Shown here: one piece after another, positions 25,717 through 34,748 of the stretch
Layout: the number at the start of each line of letters is the position of its first letter
Numbering within the stretch: position 1 is the first letter of the stretch
NCBI RefSeq assembly: GCF_001787335.1
Contig: NZ_CP014674.1
Span: 876,501-940,500, forward strand
Reading direction: 5' to 3'
Origin: Kozakia baliensis
Lineage (GTDB): Bacteria; Pseudomonadota; Alphaproteobacteria; Acetobacterales; Acetobacteraceae
Length of the DNA stretch: 64,000 nt
The notes under the pieces: generated by a model
The model's input: only the letters and a program-made list of their open reading frames with translations
Databases searched by the model: none
Told to the model about the DNA's origin: nothing
Made by a program: the position numbers and the translations under genes

Positions 25717-26109
25717 ATGACAGATGAACTGATTCAAGCCGCAATTCATATCCGCAAGCGCGCCTATGCGCCTTATTCCAAATTTCTCGTAGGCGCGGCC
25801 CTGCGTTGCGAAGGCGTGGTTTATGCCGGTTGCAACGTCGAGAATGCGGCTTATCCGCTGGGCAGTTGTGCCGAAGCCGGTGCGATTTCCGCCATGGTAG
25901 CGGGTGGAGGCCGCCAGATCGAAGAGATCGTGATTGTTGGCAATGGCGATGTGGCTTGCACGCCTTGCGGTGGATGCCGCCAACGTTTGCGCGAGTTCGG
26001 TCGCCCGGACCTGGTTGTGCGGATGGTGAGCGAAAGCGGCGAGACGAAATTGGTGCGCACTCTAGGGGCGTTGCTGCCCGATGCGTTCGGGCCGGAAAAT
26101 CTGGCGTGA
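25717..26109 (+). CDS. cdd: cytidine deaminase
   Basis: The 130-residue small form (homotetrameric type) deaminates cytidine and deoxycytidine. The zinc site is CNVENAAYPLGSCAEAGAI (CAE, with the catalytic Glu) and CTPCGGCRQRLREF (PCxxC), giving three Cys ligands. The N-terminal YAPYSKFLVGAALR is the substrate-binding block. The gene is divergent from lysA with 67 bp between starts. The next gene starts in its stop codon, so the protease is co-translated. Confidence 0.93.
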   Translation: MTDELIQAAIHIRKRAYAPYSKFLVGAALRCEGVVYAGCNVENAAYPLGSCAEAGAISAMVAGGGRQIEEIVIVGNGDVACTPCGGCRQRLREFGRPDLVVRMVSESGETKLVRTLGALLPDAFGPENLA

Positions 26110-26789
26110 AAATCTGGGGCTGCTTCGCGGCGCTGATATGCTGGGGGCAGGGGGCAATGGCCGAACCCATTTTACTGCCTGGAATTGGCGCCGGGGTGCG
26201 GCATAATGTGGATGTCAGCAAAAGCCCATGGCGAATTCTGGGCCGCGTGCAGACGGAACTCGGAACGCGCTGCACCGGTTTTCTCGTAGCGCCTTCCGTC
26301 ATCGAGACGGCGGCGCATTGTTTATGGCTTCCCCAGACCGAGCATTATATTCAGCCTTCCAGCGTGCATTTTCTTCTCGGCTACGATGCGGGCGATTTCC
26401 GGGCGACGGCGCGAGGCGTGCGGATCATCATCCCGCCCGGCTACGATCCTCACTATGAAATCCGCACGGGCCAGGCCGATCATGCCACGATCATCTTGGA
26501 TCATCCGATGGTGTCCAACCGGGAGATTCTCCCCTCGATTGCGCCTTCCGTCGGTCAGCAGGCCATGTTGGCGGGGTATGAGCAAGATCGTGGAGAGATC
26601 GCTTTCGGAGATGTTCATTGCCGAATCACAGCGATTCGGGGGCGCCTTCTCGATCACGATTGCGCTGCCACGCATGGCGCGAGCGGCGCGCCGCTGTTGC
26701 TTTTAGGGCCGCAGGGATGGGGCATTGGCGGCATCGATATCTGGGCGCAGGCGGAAAAGGGCGGCACGGCGATACGTGTTTCGGACTAA
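26106..26789 (+). CDS. secreted trypsin-like serine protease
   Basis: The protein has 227 residues from a GTG start that overlaps the cdd stop (GTGA). The signal peptide is VKIWGCFAALICWGQGAMA. The chymotrypsin-fold triad is visible: His in ETAAHCLW, Asp in QADHATIILDHP and Ser in ATHGASGAPLLLL (GASGAP in place of GDSGGP). The Cys pairs suggest disulfides in the periplasm or outside. Replacement of the usual Asp-Gly around the Ser may change specificity. Coupling to cytidine deaminase has no obvious logic. Confidence 0.82.
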   Translation: MKIWGCFAALICWGQGAMAEPILLPGIGAGVRHNVDVSKSPWRILGRVQTELGTRCTGFLVAPSVIETAAHCLWLPQTEHYIQPSSVHFLLGYDAGDFRATARGVRIIIPPGYDPHYEIRTGQADHATIILDHPMVSNREILPSIAPSVGQQAMLAGYEQDRGEIAFGDVHCRITAIRGRLLDHDCAATHGASGAPLLLLGPQGWGIGGIDIWAQAEKGGTAIRVSD

Positions 26790-26889
26790 TGCCGTGACGC
26801 CACGGATTTCAGAAATATTGCTCGCTCGTAAAACGGTCTGTCCATTTCCTCGTTAGGTGTTTGAGTATGTTTTAGAGGCGATAGGAAAG

Positions 26890-27276
26890 ATGTCCGCGCT
26901 GTTACCTTCATCCAGCATTATTCCGCCCGCAGTACTGATCGTCGAAGATCAAGCGCTTTTGCGTTTTCTAGCGGCGGATATGGTCGAGGAAGCTGGTTTT
27001 ACCGCGCTTGTCGCGGAGGATGCGACGCAGGCCATCATGATGATGGAGCGGCATCCTGGAATCAGAACGGTATTTTCTGATATCGATATGCCCGGCGCGA
27101 TGAATGGCTTGGAATTGGCACGCTATATCAGCCGTTTTTGGCCGCCCGTTGGTATTGTGCTGACCTCGGGAATGTGCCCCGATATGAAGGGCGCGCTCCC
27201 ACCAGACGGTATTTTCCTGCCCAAACCCTATCTTTTTCATGAAGTTACGGCGGCGCTGCATCGTCTTGTGCATTAA
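26890..27276 (+). CDS. single-domain response regulator (CheY-like)
   Basis: This 128-residue receiver domain has no output domain. The acidic pocket VLIVEDQALLR, the phospho-acceptor Asp in VFSDIDMPG and the Lys in FLPKPY are present; the Thr/Ser position is LTSG. The start at 26890 is chosen because ATAGGAAAG lies just upstream; the frame opens 33 bp earlier. No histidine kinase is adjacent, so it is an orphan, probably acting by protein contact or within a phosphorelay. The receiver resembles those of hybrid kinase tails in alphaproteobacteria. Confidence 0.83.
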   Translation: MSALLPSSSIIPPAVLIVEDQALLRFLAADMVEEAGFTALVAEDATQAIMMMERHPGIRTVFSDIDMPGAMNGLELARYISRFWPPVGIVLTSGMCPDMKGALPPDGIFLPKPYLFHEVTAALHRLVH

Positions 27277-27285
27277 GGATCAGGA

Positions 27286-28026
27286 ATGACTGAAAAGGGC
27301 TTGGTAATCATAACGGGGGGCGGCCGGGGCATCGGGTGCGCTATCGCGAAAACATTGGCGCATGACGGTTATACCGTTGCCATCACCTACACCAAATCTC
27401 CAGATGTCGCCGAACGCGTCGTCCGTGAGATCGCCGAAAGCGGCGGGCGGGCGAAAGCCTATCAGGCAAACGTCACACAGCCCGCGCAAATTACGGCTCT
27501 CTTTAAAGATGCGATTGATGAATTGGGACCGCTCTACGGCTTTGTGAACAATGCCGGCGTTACGGGCGAACGCGCGTTGATCGCTGATCAGAAGCCCGAA
27601 GATCTGCAAGAACTGATTGCGACTAACGTCACTGGGAGCCTTATTGCCGCGGGGGAAGCCGTTAAGCATCTTTCCACCAAGCGTGGCGGAAAAGGCGGCG
27701 TGATCGTCAACATCTCCTCAGTCGCCGCGCGGTTAGGCGGATTGCCTGGGCTGGTGGCTTATGCTGCGACGAAAGGGGCGATCGAGACCTTTACGAAAGG
27801 CTTGGCCAACGAAGTGGCGCGGGAAGGCGTGCGCGTGAACGCGGTGGCGCCCGGCCTGACCGATACGGAAATGGTCACTGAAGAGACAGCGGAAAAAATC
27901 GGCGAGCATGTGCCGATGGGACGAATCGGTAAGCCCGAAGAAATTGCCGATGCCGTGCTTTATCTGCTCTCGGATCGCGCGTCCTACATTACTGGAACGA
28001 CGTTAACGGTTTCCGGCGGGCGATAG
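27286..28026 (+). CDS. SDR family oxidoreductase (FabG-like)
   Basis: The 246-residue classical SDR has TGGGRGIGCAIA for the cofactor, NNAG, NISSVAARLGG with the catalytic Ser, YAATK (YxxxK) and the C-terminal TLTVSGG. The Tyr-Thr-Lys after beta-2 suggests NADPH. It resembles 3-oxoacyl-ACP reductase or sugar reductases, but is not within a fatty acid operon. AAGGATCAGGA precedes the ATG, and only 9 bp separate it from the response regulator. The substrate is unknown. Confidence 0.86.
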   Translation: MTEKGLVIITGGGRGIGCAIAKTLAHDGYTVAITYTKSPDVAERVVREIAESGGRAKAYQANVTQPAQITALFKDAIDELGPLYGFVNNAGVTGERALIADQKPEDLQELIATNVTGSLIAAGEAVKHLSTKRGGKGGVIVNISSVAARLGGLPGLVAYAATKGAIETFTKGLANEVAREGVRVNAVAPGLTDTEMVTEETAEKIGEHVPMGRIGKPEEIADAVLYLLSDRASYITGTTLTVSGGR

Positions 28027-28041
28027 GTTTTTAAGGAAATG

Positions 28042-28118
28042 TGGCGCACCCGAAAGGACTCGAACCTCTAACCCCCAGATTCGTAGTCTGGTGCTCTATC
28101 CAATTGAGCTACGGGTGC
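28042..28118 (-). tRNA. tRNA-Arg (anticodon ACG), copy 1
   Basis: The 77-nt gene on the minus strand has acceptor stem GCACCCG/CGGGTGC, D arm GCTC..GAGC, anticodon loop CTACGAA with anticodon ACG, T loop TTCGAGT and an encoded CCA. The first base would be edited to inosine by TadA. It is the downstream member of an identical tandem pair. Confidence 0.96.
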
Positions 28119-28150
28119 GTAACAGGCCGTTAAACGACCTGATGGATATA

Positions 28151-28227
28151 TGGCGCACCCGAAAGGACTCGAACCTCTAACCCCCAGATTCGTAGTCTGG
28201 TGCTCTATCCAATTGAGCTACGGGTGC
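28151..28227 (-). tRNA. tRNA-Arg (anticodon ACG), copy 2
   Basis: This is identical over 77 nt to the neighbouring tRNA-Arg, 32 bp away, on the same strand and probably on the same transcript. The CCA end is encoded. The spacer contains a short imperfect hairpin (28123-28141) that may guide processing. Confidence 0.96.
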
Positions 28228-28293
28228 GTCGTGGGCGGGTTCTTACCGAGTTGTGCCCGACCCTGCAAGAGGGCCGGGAAAGATTTTTTTTCT

Positions 28294-28704
28294 TCAACGT
28301 GTTGGGCGGGTCATCGTGATGTGGGCGCGGCAAGAAGGCGAACCATAGGTTCCGCCAATAGCCTGACCGACGGGATAGCCGTTGAAAACGATCGCATATG
28401 GTTTGCGGTTGGCGTCCGTCATTTGAAGCTGCGCATGGAAATGAAGATTGTCCGGTCCGCGCACGCCTTTAAGAACGAGAGCGCCATCGCCCGGCGTGAA
28501 GCTGATGGCATGCGCACCCAATTGCAGCGTCGAGTTCTGGTCGGTTGGGCAGGTGCCTTGATCCGTCACCAATGCGCCCGTCCAGATTCCAACCGGGTCG
28601 CGGTCCGGCGTGGAGGGGCCGGAACAGGCGGAAAGCAGCAACAAGCCCGTTCCCGCTACAGAAAGAAAAGAAAATTGAGGGGAGGGCTTGCGAAGACGGC
28701 GCAT
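28294..28704 (-). CDS. small lipoprotein, unknown function
   Basis: The protein has 136 residues. The N-terminus MRRLRKPSPQFSFLSVAGTG leads to a lipobox LLSAC. The mature part has one Cys pair (GTCPTD, GSPSCRAH) and a beta-rich pattern with WTGALVTDQG, reminiscent of small lipocalin-like domains, but no family is recognised. The start is placed at 28704 because AGAGAG lies 5 bp upstream; a longer frame exists. It is divergent from guaA and just upstream of the tRNA-Arg pair. Confidence 0.7.
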   Translation of the reverse strand: MRRLRKPSPQFSFLSVAGTGLLLLSACSGPSTPDRDPVGIWTGALVTDQGTCPTDQNSTLQLGAHAISFTPGDGALVLKGVRGPDNLHFHAQLQMTDANRKPYAIVFNGYPVGQAIGGTYGSPSCRAHITMTRPTR

Positions 28705-28836
28705 GAGACTCTCTTTTGCGTTTAAATCAGACTCGGATGACATGTATGCGTTCGTTAAGGATGACGGTTGCACACGAACCTTTTATAGGATGGCCGCGAA
28801 AGCTGCATATGCCTGTTGGAAGTGAAAGATCGCCCT

Positions 28837-30432
28837 ATGACCGTCCCTGAATCTCCGGCCACTGAGCAACTCGATCATCGTCTTCATGACGATCGGGTGC
28901 TGATTCTCGATTTCGGAAGCCAGGTTACGCAATTGATCGCACGGCGCGTGCGCGAAAGCGGCGTGTATTGCGAAATCTGGCCTTTCACGGTGGATGCGGC
29001 CCGCATCAGTGCTTTTGCGCCGAAGGGGATCATCCTCTCCGGCGGCCCGGCCAGCGTTCACGATGTGAACTCGCCCCGCGTGCCGGAAATCGTTTTCGAT
29101 TTGAACGTGCCGGTTCTGGGCATCTGCTACGGCCAGCAGGCCATGTGCCTTCAACTGGGTGGCAAAGTCGAAACGCACGAACATCGCGAGTTCGGCCGTG
29201 CGCATATCGAGATCGCCGAGGATTGCGCGCTGTTCCGCGGCACGTGGTCACGCGGGCACCGCGAGCAGGTTTGGATGAGCCATGGCGACCGCGTTACGCA
29301 ATTGCCGCCGGGCTTCCGCGCCGTTGCATGGTCCGAAGGTGCGCCGTTCGCGATCATCGCCGATGAAGGTCGCCGCCTCTACGGCGTGCAGTTCCACCCT
29401 GAAGTGGTCCACACCCCGCATGGCGCGGCGCTGCTGCGCAATTTCACGCACGATGTCGTCGGTTGCAAAGGCACCTGGACGATGGCCGGTTTCCGCGATT
29501 TGGAGATTGCGCGCATCCGCGATCAGGTTGGCAGCGGGCGCGTTATTTGCGGCTTGTCCGGTGGCGTGGATTCGTCGGTAGCGGCCAAGCTGATCCACGA
29601 TGCGATCGGTGATCAACTCACCTGTATTTTCGTCGATCCAGGCATTATGCGGGCGAATGAGGCGGAAGAAGTCGTCAAGACGTTCCGTGGGCGTTTCAAC
29701 ATCCGCCTGGTTCATCGCGATGCATCCGATCTGTTCCTCGGCGCTTTGGCGGGCGTTACCGATCCGGAGATCAAGCGTAAGACGATTGGGCGGCTTTTCG
29801 TCGAAGTGTTCGAGGAAGAAGCGGCCAAGCTGGGCGGCGCTCAATTCTTGGCGCAGGGTACGCTTTATCCCGACGTCATCGAATCCGTCAGCTTCACCGG
29901 AGGGCCTTCGGTCACGATCAAGTCGCATCACAATGTGGGCGGCCTGCCGGAGCGCATGAACATGCAGCTTGTCGAGCCGCTGCGAGAATTGTTCAAGGAT
30001 GAGGTGCGGGCTCTGGGCCGCGAACTTGGAATTCCCGAAAATATCGTCGGGCGGCATCCCTTCCCAGGGCCGGGTCTTGCCATCCGTATTCCGGGCGCGG
30101 TGGACCGTGAGAAGCTCGATCTTCTACGGAAGGTGGATGCGATTTATCTCGAAGAAATCCGCAATGCCGGTCTTTACGACGCGATCTGGCAGGCTTTTGC
30201 CGTGCTGCTTCCTGTTCGCACCGTTGGCGTGATGGGAGATGGCCGCACTTACGATCAGGCTTGCGCCCTACGCGCCGTCACCAGCACGGACGGTATGACG
30301 GCGGAAGTCTATCCCTTCGATTTCGGATTCCTCAATCGCGTGGCAGGCCGAATCGTCAATGAAGTGCGTGGCATCAACCGCGTTACCTACGACATCACCT
30401 CCAAGCCGCCGGGTACGATCGAATGGGAATGA
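28837..30432 (+). CDS. guaA: GMP synthase (glutamine-hydrolysing)
   Basis: The 531-residue enzyme converts XMP to GMP. The class I glutamine amidotransferase domain covers residues 15-210: [24 protein letters not shown], nucleophile Cys in LGICYGQQ (about C96) and FHPEV. The ATP pyrophosphatase P-loop [12 protein letters not shown] is at about 240, and the dimerisation domain ends with PPGTIEWE. The start MTVPES is preferred; an in-frame start 21 bp upstream is possible. It is monocistronic, followed by a terminator. Confidence 0.95.
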   Translation: MTVPESPATEQLDHRLHDDRVLILDFGSQVTQLIARRVRESGVYCEIWPFTVDAARISAFAPKGIILSGGPASVHDVNSPRVPEIVFDLNVPVLGICYGQQAMCLQLGGKVETHEHREFGRAHIEIAEDCALFRGTWSRGHREQVWMSHGDRVTQLPPGFRAVAWSEGAPFAIIADEGRRLYGVQFHPEVVHTPHGAALLRNFTHDVVGCKGTWTMAGFRDLEIARIRDQVGSGRVICGLSGGVDSSVAAKLIHDAIGDQLTCIFVDPGIMRANEAEEVVKTFRGRFNIRLVHRDASDLFLGALAGVTDPEIKRKTIGRLFVEVFEEEAAKLGGAQFLAQGTLYPDVIESVSFTGGPSVTIKSHHNVGGLPERMNMQLVEPLRELFKDEVRALGRELGIPENIVGRHPFPGPGLAIRIPGAVDREKLDLLRKVDAIYLEEIRNAGLYDAIWQAFAVLLPVRTVGVMGDGRTYDQACALRAVTSTDGMTAEVYPFDFGFLNRVAGRIVNEVRGINRVTYDITSKPPGTIEWE

Positions 30433-30532
30433 TACGCGGCCATCGCGCGTAAAAAACTTTTTAAAACCTTTTCCGGCGCATGTTTATCAAGCGATGGAAG
30501 AAGTGTTTCATTGAAATCAATGGAGAAAACAG

Positions 30533-30561
30533 GGCCCTTCAATATTGAAGGGTCTTTTTTT
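30533..30561 (+). terminator. rho-independent terminator of guaA
   Basis: CCCTTC-AATATT-GAAGGG (30535-30552), extended by G:C/G:T pairs, is followed by TCTTTTTTT. It lies 100 bp after the guaA stop. Confidence 0.85.
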
Positions 30562-30573
30562 GCTCGTAAAACG

Positions 30574-30611
30574 CGCTCTCTAGAAATATGGCAAATTGTT
30601 TCTAGAGAGCG
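30574..30611. repeat. perfect 13-bp inverted repeat
   Basis: CGCTCTCTAGAAA (30574-30586) and TTTCTAGAGAGCG (30599-30611) have a 12-bp spacer. There is no U-run, so it is not a standard terminator. It lies 180 bp upstream of the porin start. It may be an operator or a small mobile or REP-like hairpin. Confidence 0.55.
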
Positions 30612-30792
30612 AATTTGATACAAATTTGCGAGAGCCTCACTACTGACAGTTCGTTACGGTGCGGGCTAGAATCTCGGCACATAGACGCACTAAATTTCGA
30701 ACCCATCCGTTTCGTTCAAATCATCTTTCGAACGCGGCGTTCTTTGTGTTAAGCGATTTTTGTCTGCAATGTTTTGACATAAGAGGACGCCG

Positions 30793-32784
30793 TTGAAATT
30801 GCGGGTTTTGCTGGCATCGCGTTTGAGAATTGCGCCGTATCGCACGTCGTTATTGCTTGGAATTTCTTGTGGATACGCTTTTTTGCCCCTTTCGGCGCAG
30901 GCGGATGATGGTTCCGCCGCGCGCTTAGAGCAGGAAATGATGCGTCTGCAAGCGGCGCAAGCGCATGTGCAGCAGGAACAACGCGAAATCGAGCGAGATT
31001 TGGCGCTCGTGCGGGGCGAACTCGTCAAGCATCTCGGCAAAGCGCATGTGGAAACGGCGACGGCACATTCCGCCAAGCCGTCATCTCCTCGAGCCTTGAA
31101 AGCTGACGGCGTAGAAGCGCCCGCGCGTCATGGCGAACCAATGGAGGAAAAATTCGCGGATCGGACAATGCGATCTTCCTCCTCGGCGCATCGTCGCGGC
31201 GTGCCGGAGACAACCGGCGCGATCTTGGCGCAAGAGCGGAAGAACGCGCAAAGCGCGCCTTCGAATCTCGCGAACGAAGATCGCGTCGTTCCAGCGGGAG
31301 GCGGGAAATCCGTTTTGGATGTCGGGCCAGGAACCCAACTGGCGGTGATCGGCCGCCGGGCGGAAGACATCATGCCGCGCTTGGCGGAGAACGGCGTAGG
31401 GCCGCATCCGCGAGAAACTGCTGGCGGGCAGGCCGCTGGCGCGCTCGGCGATCACGGCGTTTTCCATTTCGGGCCTGTAACTCTTATTCTCGGTGGGTTC
31501 GTCGATACGGCATCGGTGCTGGAAAACCGGCATATCGCATCTGGCACGTTCAATTACTGGCAGGATATGCCCTATCCGAACCAGCCGCGTTACCACACCA
31601 ACAATTTCGACGGCAGCGCCCGCTACAGCCGTCTTTCCTTGTTGGCGCGTGGCAATATCGACCCGGAAACGACTATTTCCGGCTTCTTCGAATCGGATTT
31701 CGGTTCGGGTGCGGTAACGACCGATCCTTATGAGAGCAACAGCTACGCGTTCCGGTTGCGCCAAGCTTATCTCGCTTTCGACGATAACCGCGATCAACTG
31801 CATCTTTTGGCAGGCCAGGCATGGAGCATGTTGACGCCTGGTCGTATCGGCATCGTGGCGCGTCAGGAGAGCTTACCGGAAACCATCGAGGCCTCCATGT
31901 TGGCGGGGCAGACATGGTCCCGGCAATTGCAGGTGCGTGTGGTGAAGGATTTCTTTGATCATCGCCTCTGGGCCGGTATCTCGGTTGAAAATCCCGCGAC
32001 GCTCTACGATACGACTGGTTTTACGAACAATAATGGTGCCGTTTCCATGCCGAATGGCGCGATCGCCACGATTGGGGAAAACGGTGTTGGATTGACGAAC
32101 GATACGGCCAATTTTTCCAATGAGATCGCTCCGGATGTGATCGGTAAACTCGCTTACGATCCGACTTGGGGCCATTATGAAGTGGAAGGGATTATGCATT
32201 TCCCGCATGATCGCGTCACGATCAACCATAGCGGCCATAACAATACGGCAGTCGGTGGCGGTGGCGGCGGCTCCATCATCTTTCCGGTCGTTCCCGGCAA
32301 AGTCGAGGTTCGTTTGGCCGGTTTGGCTGGCTGGGGCATCAACCGTTACGGCTCGGTGTTGCTGCCGGACGCGACATTGAATGCCGCAGGCGCGCCCGTT
32401 CCGCTTTTCGGTGTGCAGGCTCAGGCGGGTGTCATCGCTCATCCGAACAAACGGATCGACGTCTACGGTTATTTCGGCACTCAGCGCGTCGGCCATTCCT
32501 ATTTCAACAATAACGGCGCGTCCTACGGCTATGGCAATCCGGGTTATTCCAACGCCGGGTGCTTGCAGGAACTTTCAAGCCTCAGTTGTACGGCCAACAC
32601 GCGCGCCGTGTCTGAAATTACGCTCGGTGCATGGTGGCGCTTCTTCAAGGGGCGTTTCGGAACGGTGGAAGGTGGCACGCAACTGGCTTATTCCCGTCGC
32701 GAGATATGGAGCGGCGTCGGCGGCGATCCGCACACGAGCATGGCTCAAGTTTTCTTCGATTTCCGCTATCTTCCGTTCCAATAA
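30793..32784 (+). CDS. outer-membrane porin with N-terminal coiled coil (DcaP-like)
   Basis: The 663-residue protein begins at a TTG, supported by AAGAGGACG at the right distance. A signal peptide ends in LPLSAQA, followed by a coiled coil (LEQEMMRLQAAQAHVQQEQREIERDLALVRGELVK) and a low-complexity linker to about residue 220. A beta-barrel follows (FHFGPVTLILGGFVDTASV to a C-terminal FFDFRYLPFQ). The DcaP-type porins have the same coiled coil plus barrel layout and form trimers. The barrel is Gly/Asn/Tyr-rich, as in acetic acid bacterial porins. The substrate is unknown. It stands alone, 23 bp before the YffB-like gene. Confidence 0.8.
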   Translation: MKLRVLLASRLRIAPYRTSLLLGISCGYAFLPLSAQADDGSAARLEQEMMRLQAAQAHVQQEQREIERDLALVRGELVKHLGKAHVETATAHSAKPSSPRALKADGVEAPARHGEPMEEKFADRTMRSSSSAHRRGVPETTGAILAQERKNAQSAPSNLANEDRVVPAGGGKSVLDVGPGTQLAVIGRRAEDIMPRLAENGVGPHPRETAGGQAAGALGDHGVFHFGPVTLILGGFVDTASVLENRHIASGTFNYWQDMPYPNQPRYHTNNFDGSARYSRLSLLARGNIDPETTISGFFESDFGSGAVTTDPYESNSYAFRLRQAYLAFDDNRDQLHLLAGQAWSMLTPGRIGIVARQESLPETIEASMLAGQTWSRQLQVRVVKDFFDHRLWAGISVENPATLYDTTGFTNNNGAVSMPNGAIATIGENGVGLTNDTANFSNEIAPDVIGKLAYDPTWGHYEVEGIMHFPHDRVTINHSGHNNTAVGGGGGGSIIFPVVPGKVEVRLAGLAGWGINRYGSVLLPDATLNAAGAPVPLFGVQAQAGVIAHPNKRIDVYGYFGTQRVGHSYFNNNGASYGYGNPGYSNAGCLQELSSLSCTANTRAVSEITLGAWWRFFKGRFGTVEGGTQLAYSRREIWSGVGGDPHTSMAQVFFDFRYLPFQ

Positions 32785-32807
32785 TCCACGGCGCGAAAGG
32801 GCGATTC

Positions 32808-33155
32808 ATGAGCACACTTTACGGCATCAAGGCATGTGACACGATGAAGAAGGCGCGCACATGGTTGGATGCACATCACATCGCCTTTCAGTTTCACGAT
32901 TATAAATCGCAAGGTATTTCCAGCGAAAAGCTTGCCGAATGGATTGCGCAGGCTGGGTGGGAGAGAGTGATCAATCGCGCAGGTATGACGTTCCGCAAAC
33001 TGCCGGAAGCCGACAAGCAAAACCTTAATGAGGCGAAGGCTATCGATCTGATGTTGGCGCAGCCTTCCATGATCAAGCGCCCCGTGCTGGAACATGAAGG
33101 CACTTTGACGATCGGGTTCAGCCCGGAGCGTTACGCGGCAGTGTTTCCGGCTTGA
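32808..33155 (+). CDS. ArsC/Spx-like protein (YffB family)
   Basis: This 115-residue thioredoxin-fold protein has LYGIKACDTMKKARTWLDAHHIAFQFHDYKSQGIS, with a single Cys at the position of the ArsC/Spx active site and no CxxC, then INRAGMTFRKL and MIKRPVLEHEG. It fits the YffB group, often annotated as arsenate reductase related but probably not an arsenate reductase. It is cytoplasmic. The 3' end overlaps the convergent LTA-synthase-like gene by 25 bp. Confidence 0.87.
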   Translation: MSTLYGIKACDTMKKARTWLDAHHIAFQFHDYKSQGISSEKLAEWIAQAGWERVINRAGMTFRKLPEADKQNLNEAKAIDLMLAQPSMIKRPVLEHEGTLTIGFSPERYAAVFPA

Positions 33156-34567
33156 GCGCGTAGAATTTCTGCCAAAATCGCATGATGAAGTTCGGCTGGC
33201 GTCAAATCCTGCACTGAGTTTTCGGTATCTCTAGGAAAACGAAGCATCGTGTAGGGAGTGTGGCGCTCTGGCTGAGCTTCGATCTGCCCGGGAATAGATG
33301 GGCGATGATCTCCAAAGAACACCAGCAAGGCGGAGCGGCCATCCTGCTCCAGCATCGCGGTTAAATCGGCCAGCATGAGGTCACTATTGGCAAGGTGCTG
33401 CGTATAAGCGCCTGCACCGTCCGCGGCGTCTAATCGTCCTGCTTTCCAAGGGCCATGATTTTCCATGCTGACCGCATAAATCAGCGTGGGTTTCATGCTC
33501 TCTGAAGCAAGCTGTTTCAGCTTCTGGCCTAACGCTTCGTCGCTAATATAAGGGCCGATGCGTAATGCTTCGGCAAAATCCTGTTCCGCAACGATACGGT
33601 TGAAACCCAGTTCCGGCATGAGTCGATCTCGGCTGTAGAAACGCAAATCGTGCGGATGAACGAAAACGCGCTGCGGATAAAGATGGGCAAGGCGATGCGG
33701 CAGAGCGAAGCCCTGGTCCTGGCTTGCCGTCAGAAACGGATCGTAATGGCGAAAGCCCAAATCCTTTTCCGAGCGTCCGCACAGAACGCCGTATTCGGTG
33801 CGCATCGTATAAGCGCCGAATCCGCTGACATGTAGCTTGCCGTGAAGGCTGGCATGCTGACGCGCCTGTTCGAGGCCGGGAAGCTGAGAAGGCTGCAAAT
33901 TTAGTTCAGCGGGATCGGCAAAGGACTCGCACTGCACGATGATGACCAGTTCCGGCACAGAATCCGCTGCGGGAAGGGCAGGCGGTGGCGCAGCATCGGG
34001 TTCCTGCCGCCAGCGATGCCAATAGACGAGAATCGTCGGGATAGCGCCGAATTGCTTGGTGTCTCCGACGAGGCGAGGGATTGGCATGAGCGTCGTGCGT
34101 GCAAGAAGCACATGCAGCAAGCCGATCGAGATTGATAACCCCACGATGCCTGCAAGACGGTTCGTCAAAGCGCCGTGCCATGAGACGAACGCAAACCCGG
34201 CCAGAAGAAGTGGAAGCAAGACGGCAATGAGGCCGAGAAGCGCAGGGGGAATGGCGTGAAGGTAAAATTTTGGTTCTTTTAGAAATGAGCTGGCGACGAC
34301 CAAATCGCTGAAAACCAAAGGCTCTCCGAGCATGCGGTGTTTGAGATTGGAGCCGATGACAAGCGCGAGAACGATGAACAGGCTGGTAGCGAAGGCGAAC
34401 CAGATCGACCCCGTGAGAATTGAGAAAGCGCTTAGCAGGGCGGTAGCGAAGAGGACACGAAACGGTATCCCCCTCGGATCGCGGATAAAGCCTCTCGGAA
34501 TTGTGAATGTGTCGATGGCTTCCGCGCTGATGGCAAGAAAAAAAAGACCGAGAAAGAAGACCGACAT
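33131..34567 (-). CDS. LTA synthase family (sulfatase-fold) membrane transferase
   Basis: The protein has 478 residues with about four or five N-terminal membrane segments (residues 1-160), then an alkaline-phosphatase/sulfatase fold. The metal and nucleophile motifs are VQCESFADP, AYTMRTEYGVLCG (probable Thr nucleophile) and LLVFFGDHRPS. Enzymes of this group (LtaS, OpgB, capsule-modifying phosphoglycerol or phosphoethanolamine transferases) move a phospho-alcohol from a lipid to a glycan outside the membrane. It is divergent from kpsC, so it likely decorates the capsule or another surface glycan; that is inference. No signal for lipid A transfer specifically is seen. Confidence 0.8.
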   Translation of the reverse strand: MSVFFLGLFFLAISAEAIDTFTIPRGFIRDPRGIPFRVLFATALLSAFSILTGSIWFAFATSLFIVLALVIGSNLKHRMLGEPLVFSDLVVASSFLKEPKFYLHAIPPALLGLIAVLLPLLLAGFAFVSWHGALTNRLAGIVGLSISIGLLHVLLARTTLMPIPRLVGDTKQFGAIPTILVYWHRWRQEPDAAPPPALPAADSVPELVIIVQCESFADPAELNLQPSQLPGLEQARQHASLHGKLHVSGFGAYTMRTEYGVLCGRSEKDLGFRHYDPFLTASQDQGFALPHRLAHLYPQRVFVHPHDLRFYSRDRLMPELGFNRIVAEQDFAEALRIGPYISDEALGQKLKQLASESMKPTLIYAVSMENHGPWKAGRLDAADGAGAYTQHLANSDLMLADLTAMLEQDGRSALLVFFGDHRPSIPGQIEAQPERHTPYTMLRFPRDTENSVQDLTPAELHHAILAEILRAQAGNTAA

Positions 34568-34748
34568 TGCCGCTGGGAGCCGTCCTTTTCGAGGCAGGGC
34601 GATAAAAAATCTCGGCCTGCCTTAGAATTGCAACAAATGAGACCCCCTCTTAAAGAATGGCTTGCATCTTTCGGGGGGCCGCAAGTTTGTCTAAGACGGA
34701 TGACATATGATGTCGCGGCCTTTTTCACGATTTTTTCATTGGGGAACA

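Larger units (their letters stand above)
30433..30792. other. 360-bp intergenic region with terminator and inverted repeats
   Basis: The region between guaA and the porin gene holds a terminator (listed separately), a perfect 13-bp inverted repeat (30574-30611, listed separately) and immediately after it a short dyad AATTTG-ATA-CAAATT (30612-30626). The last 150 bp probably contain the porin promoter. No coding frame is convincing. Confidence 0.6.
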
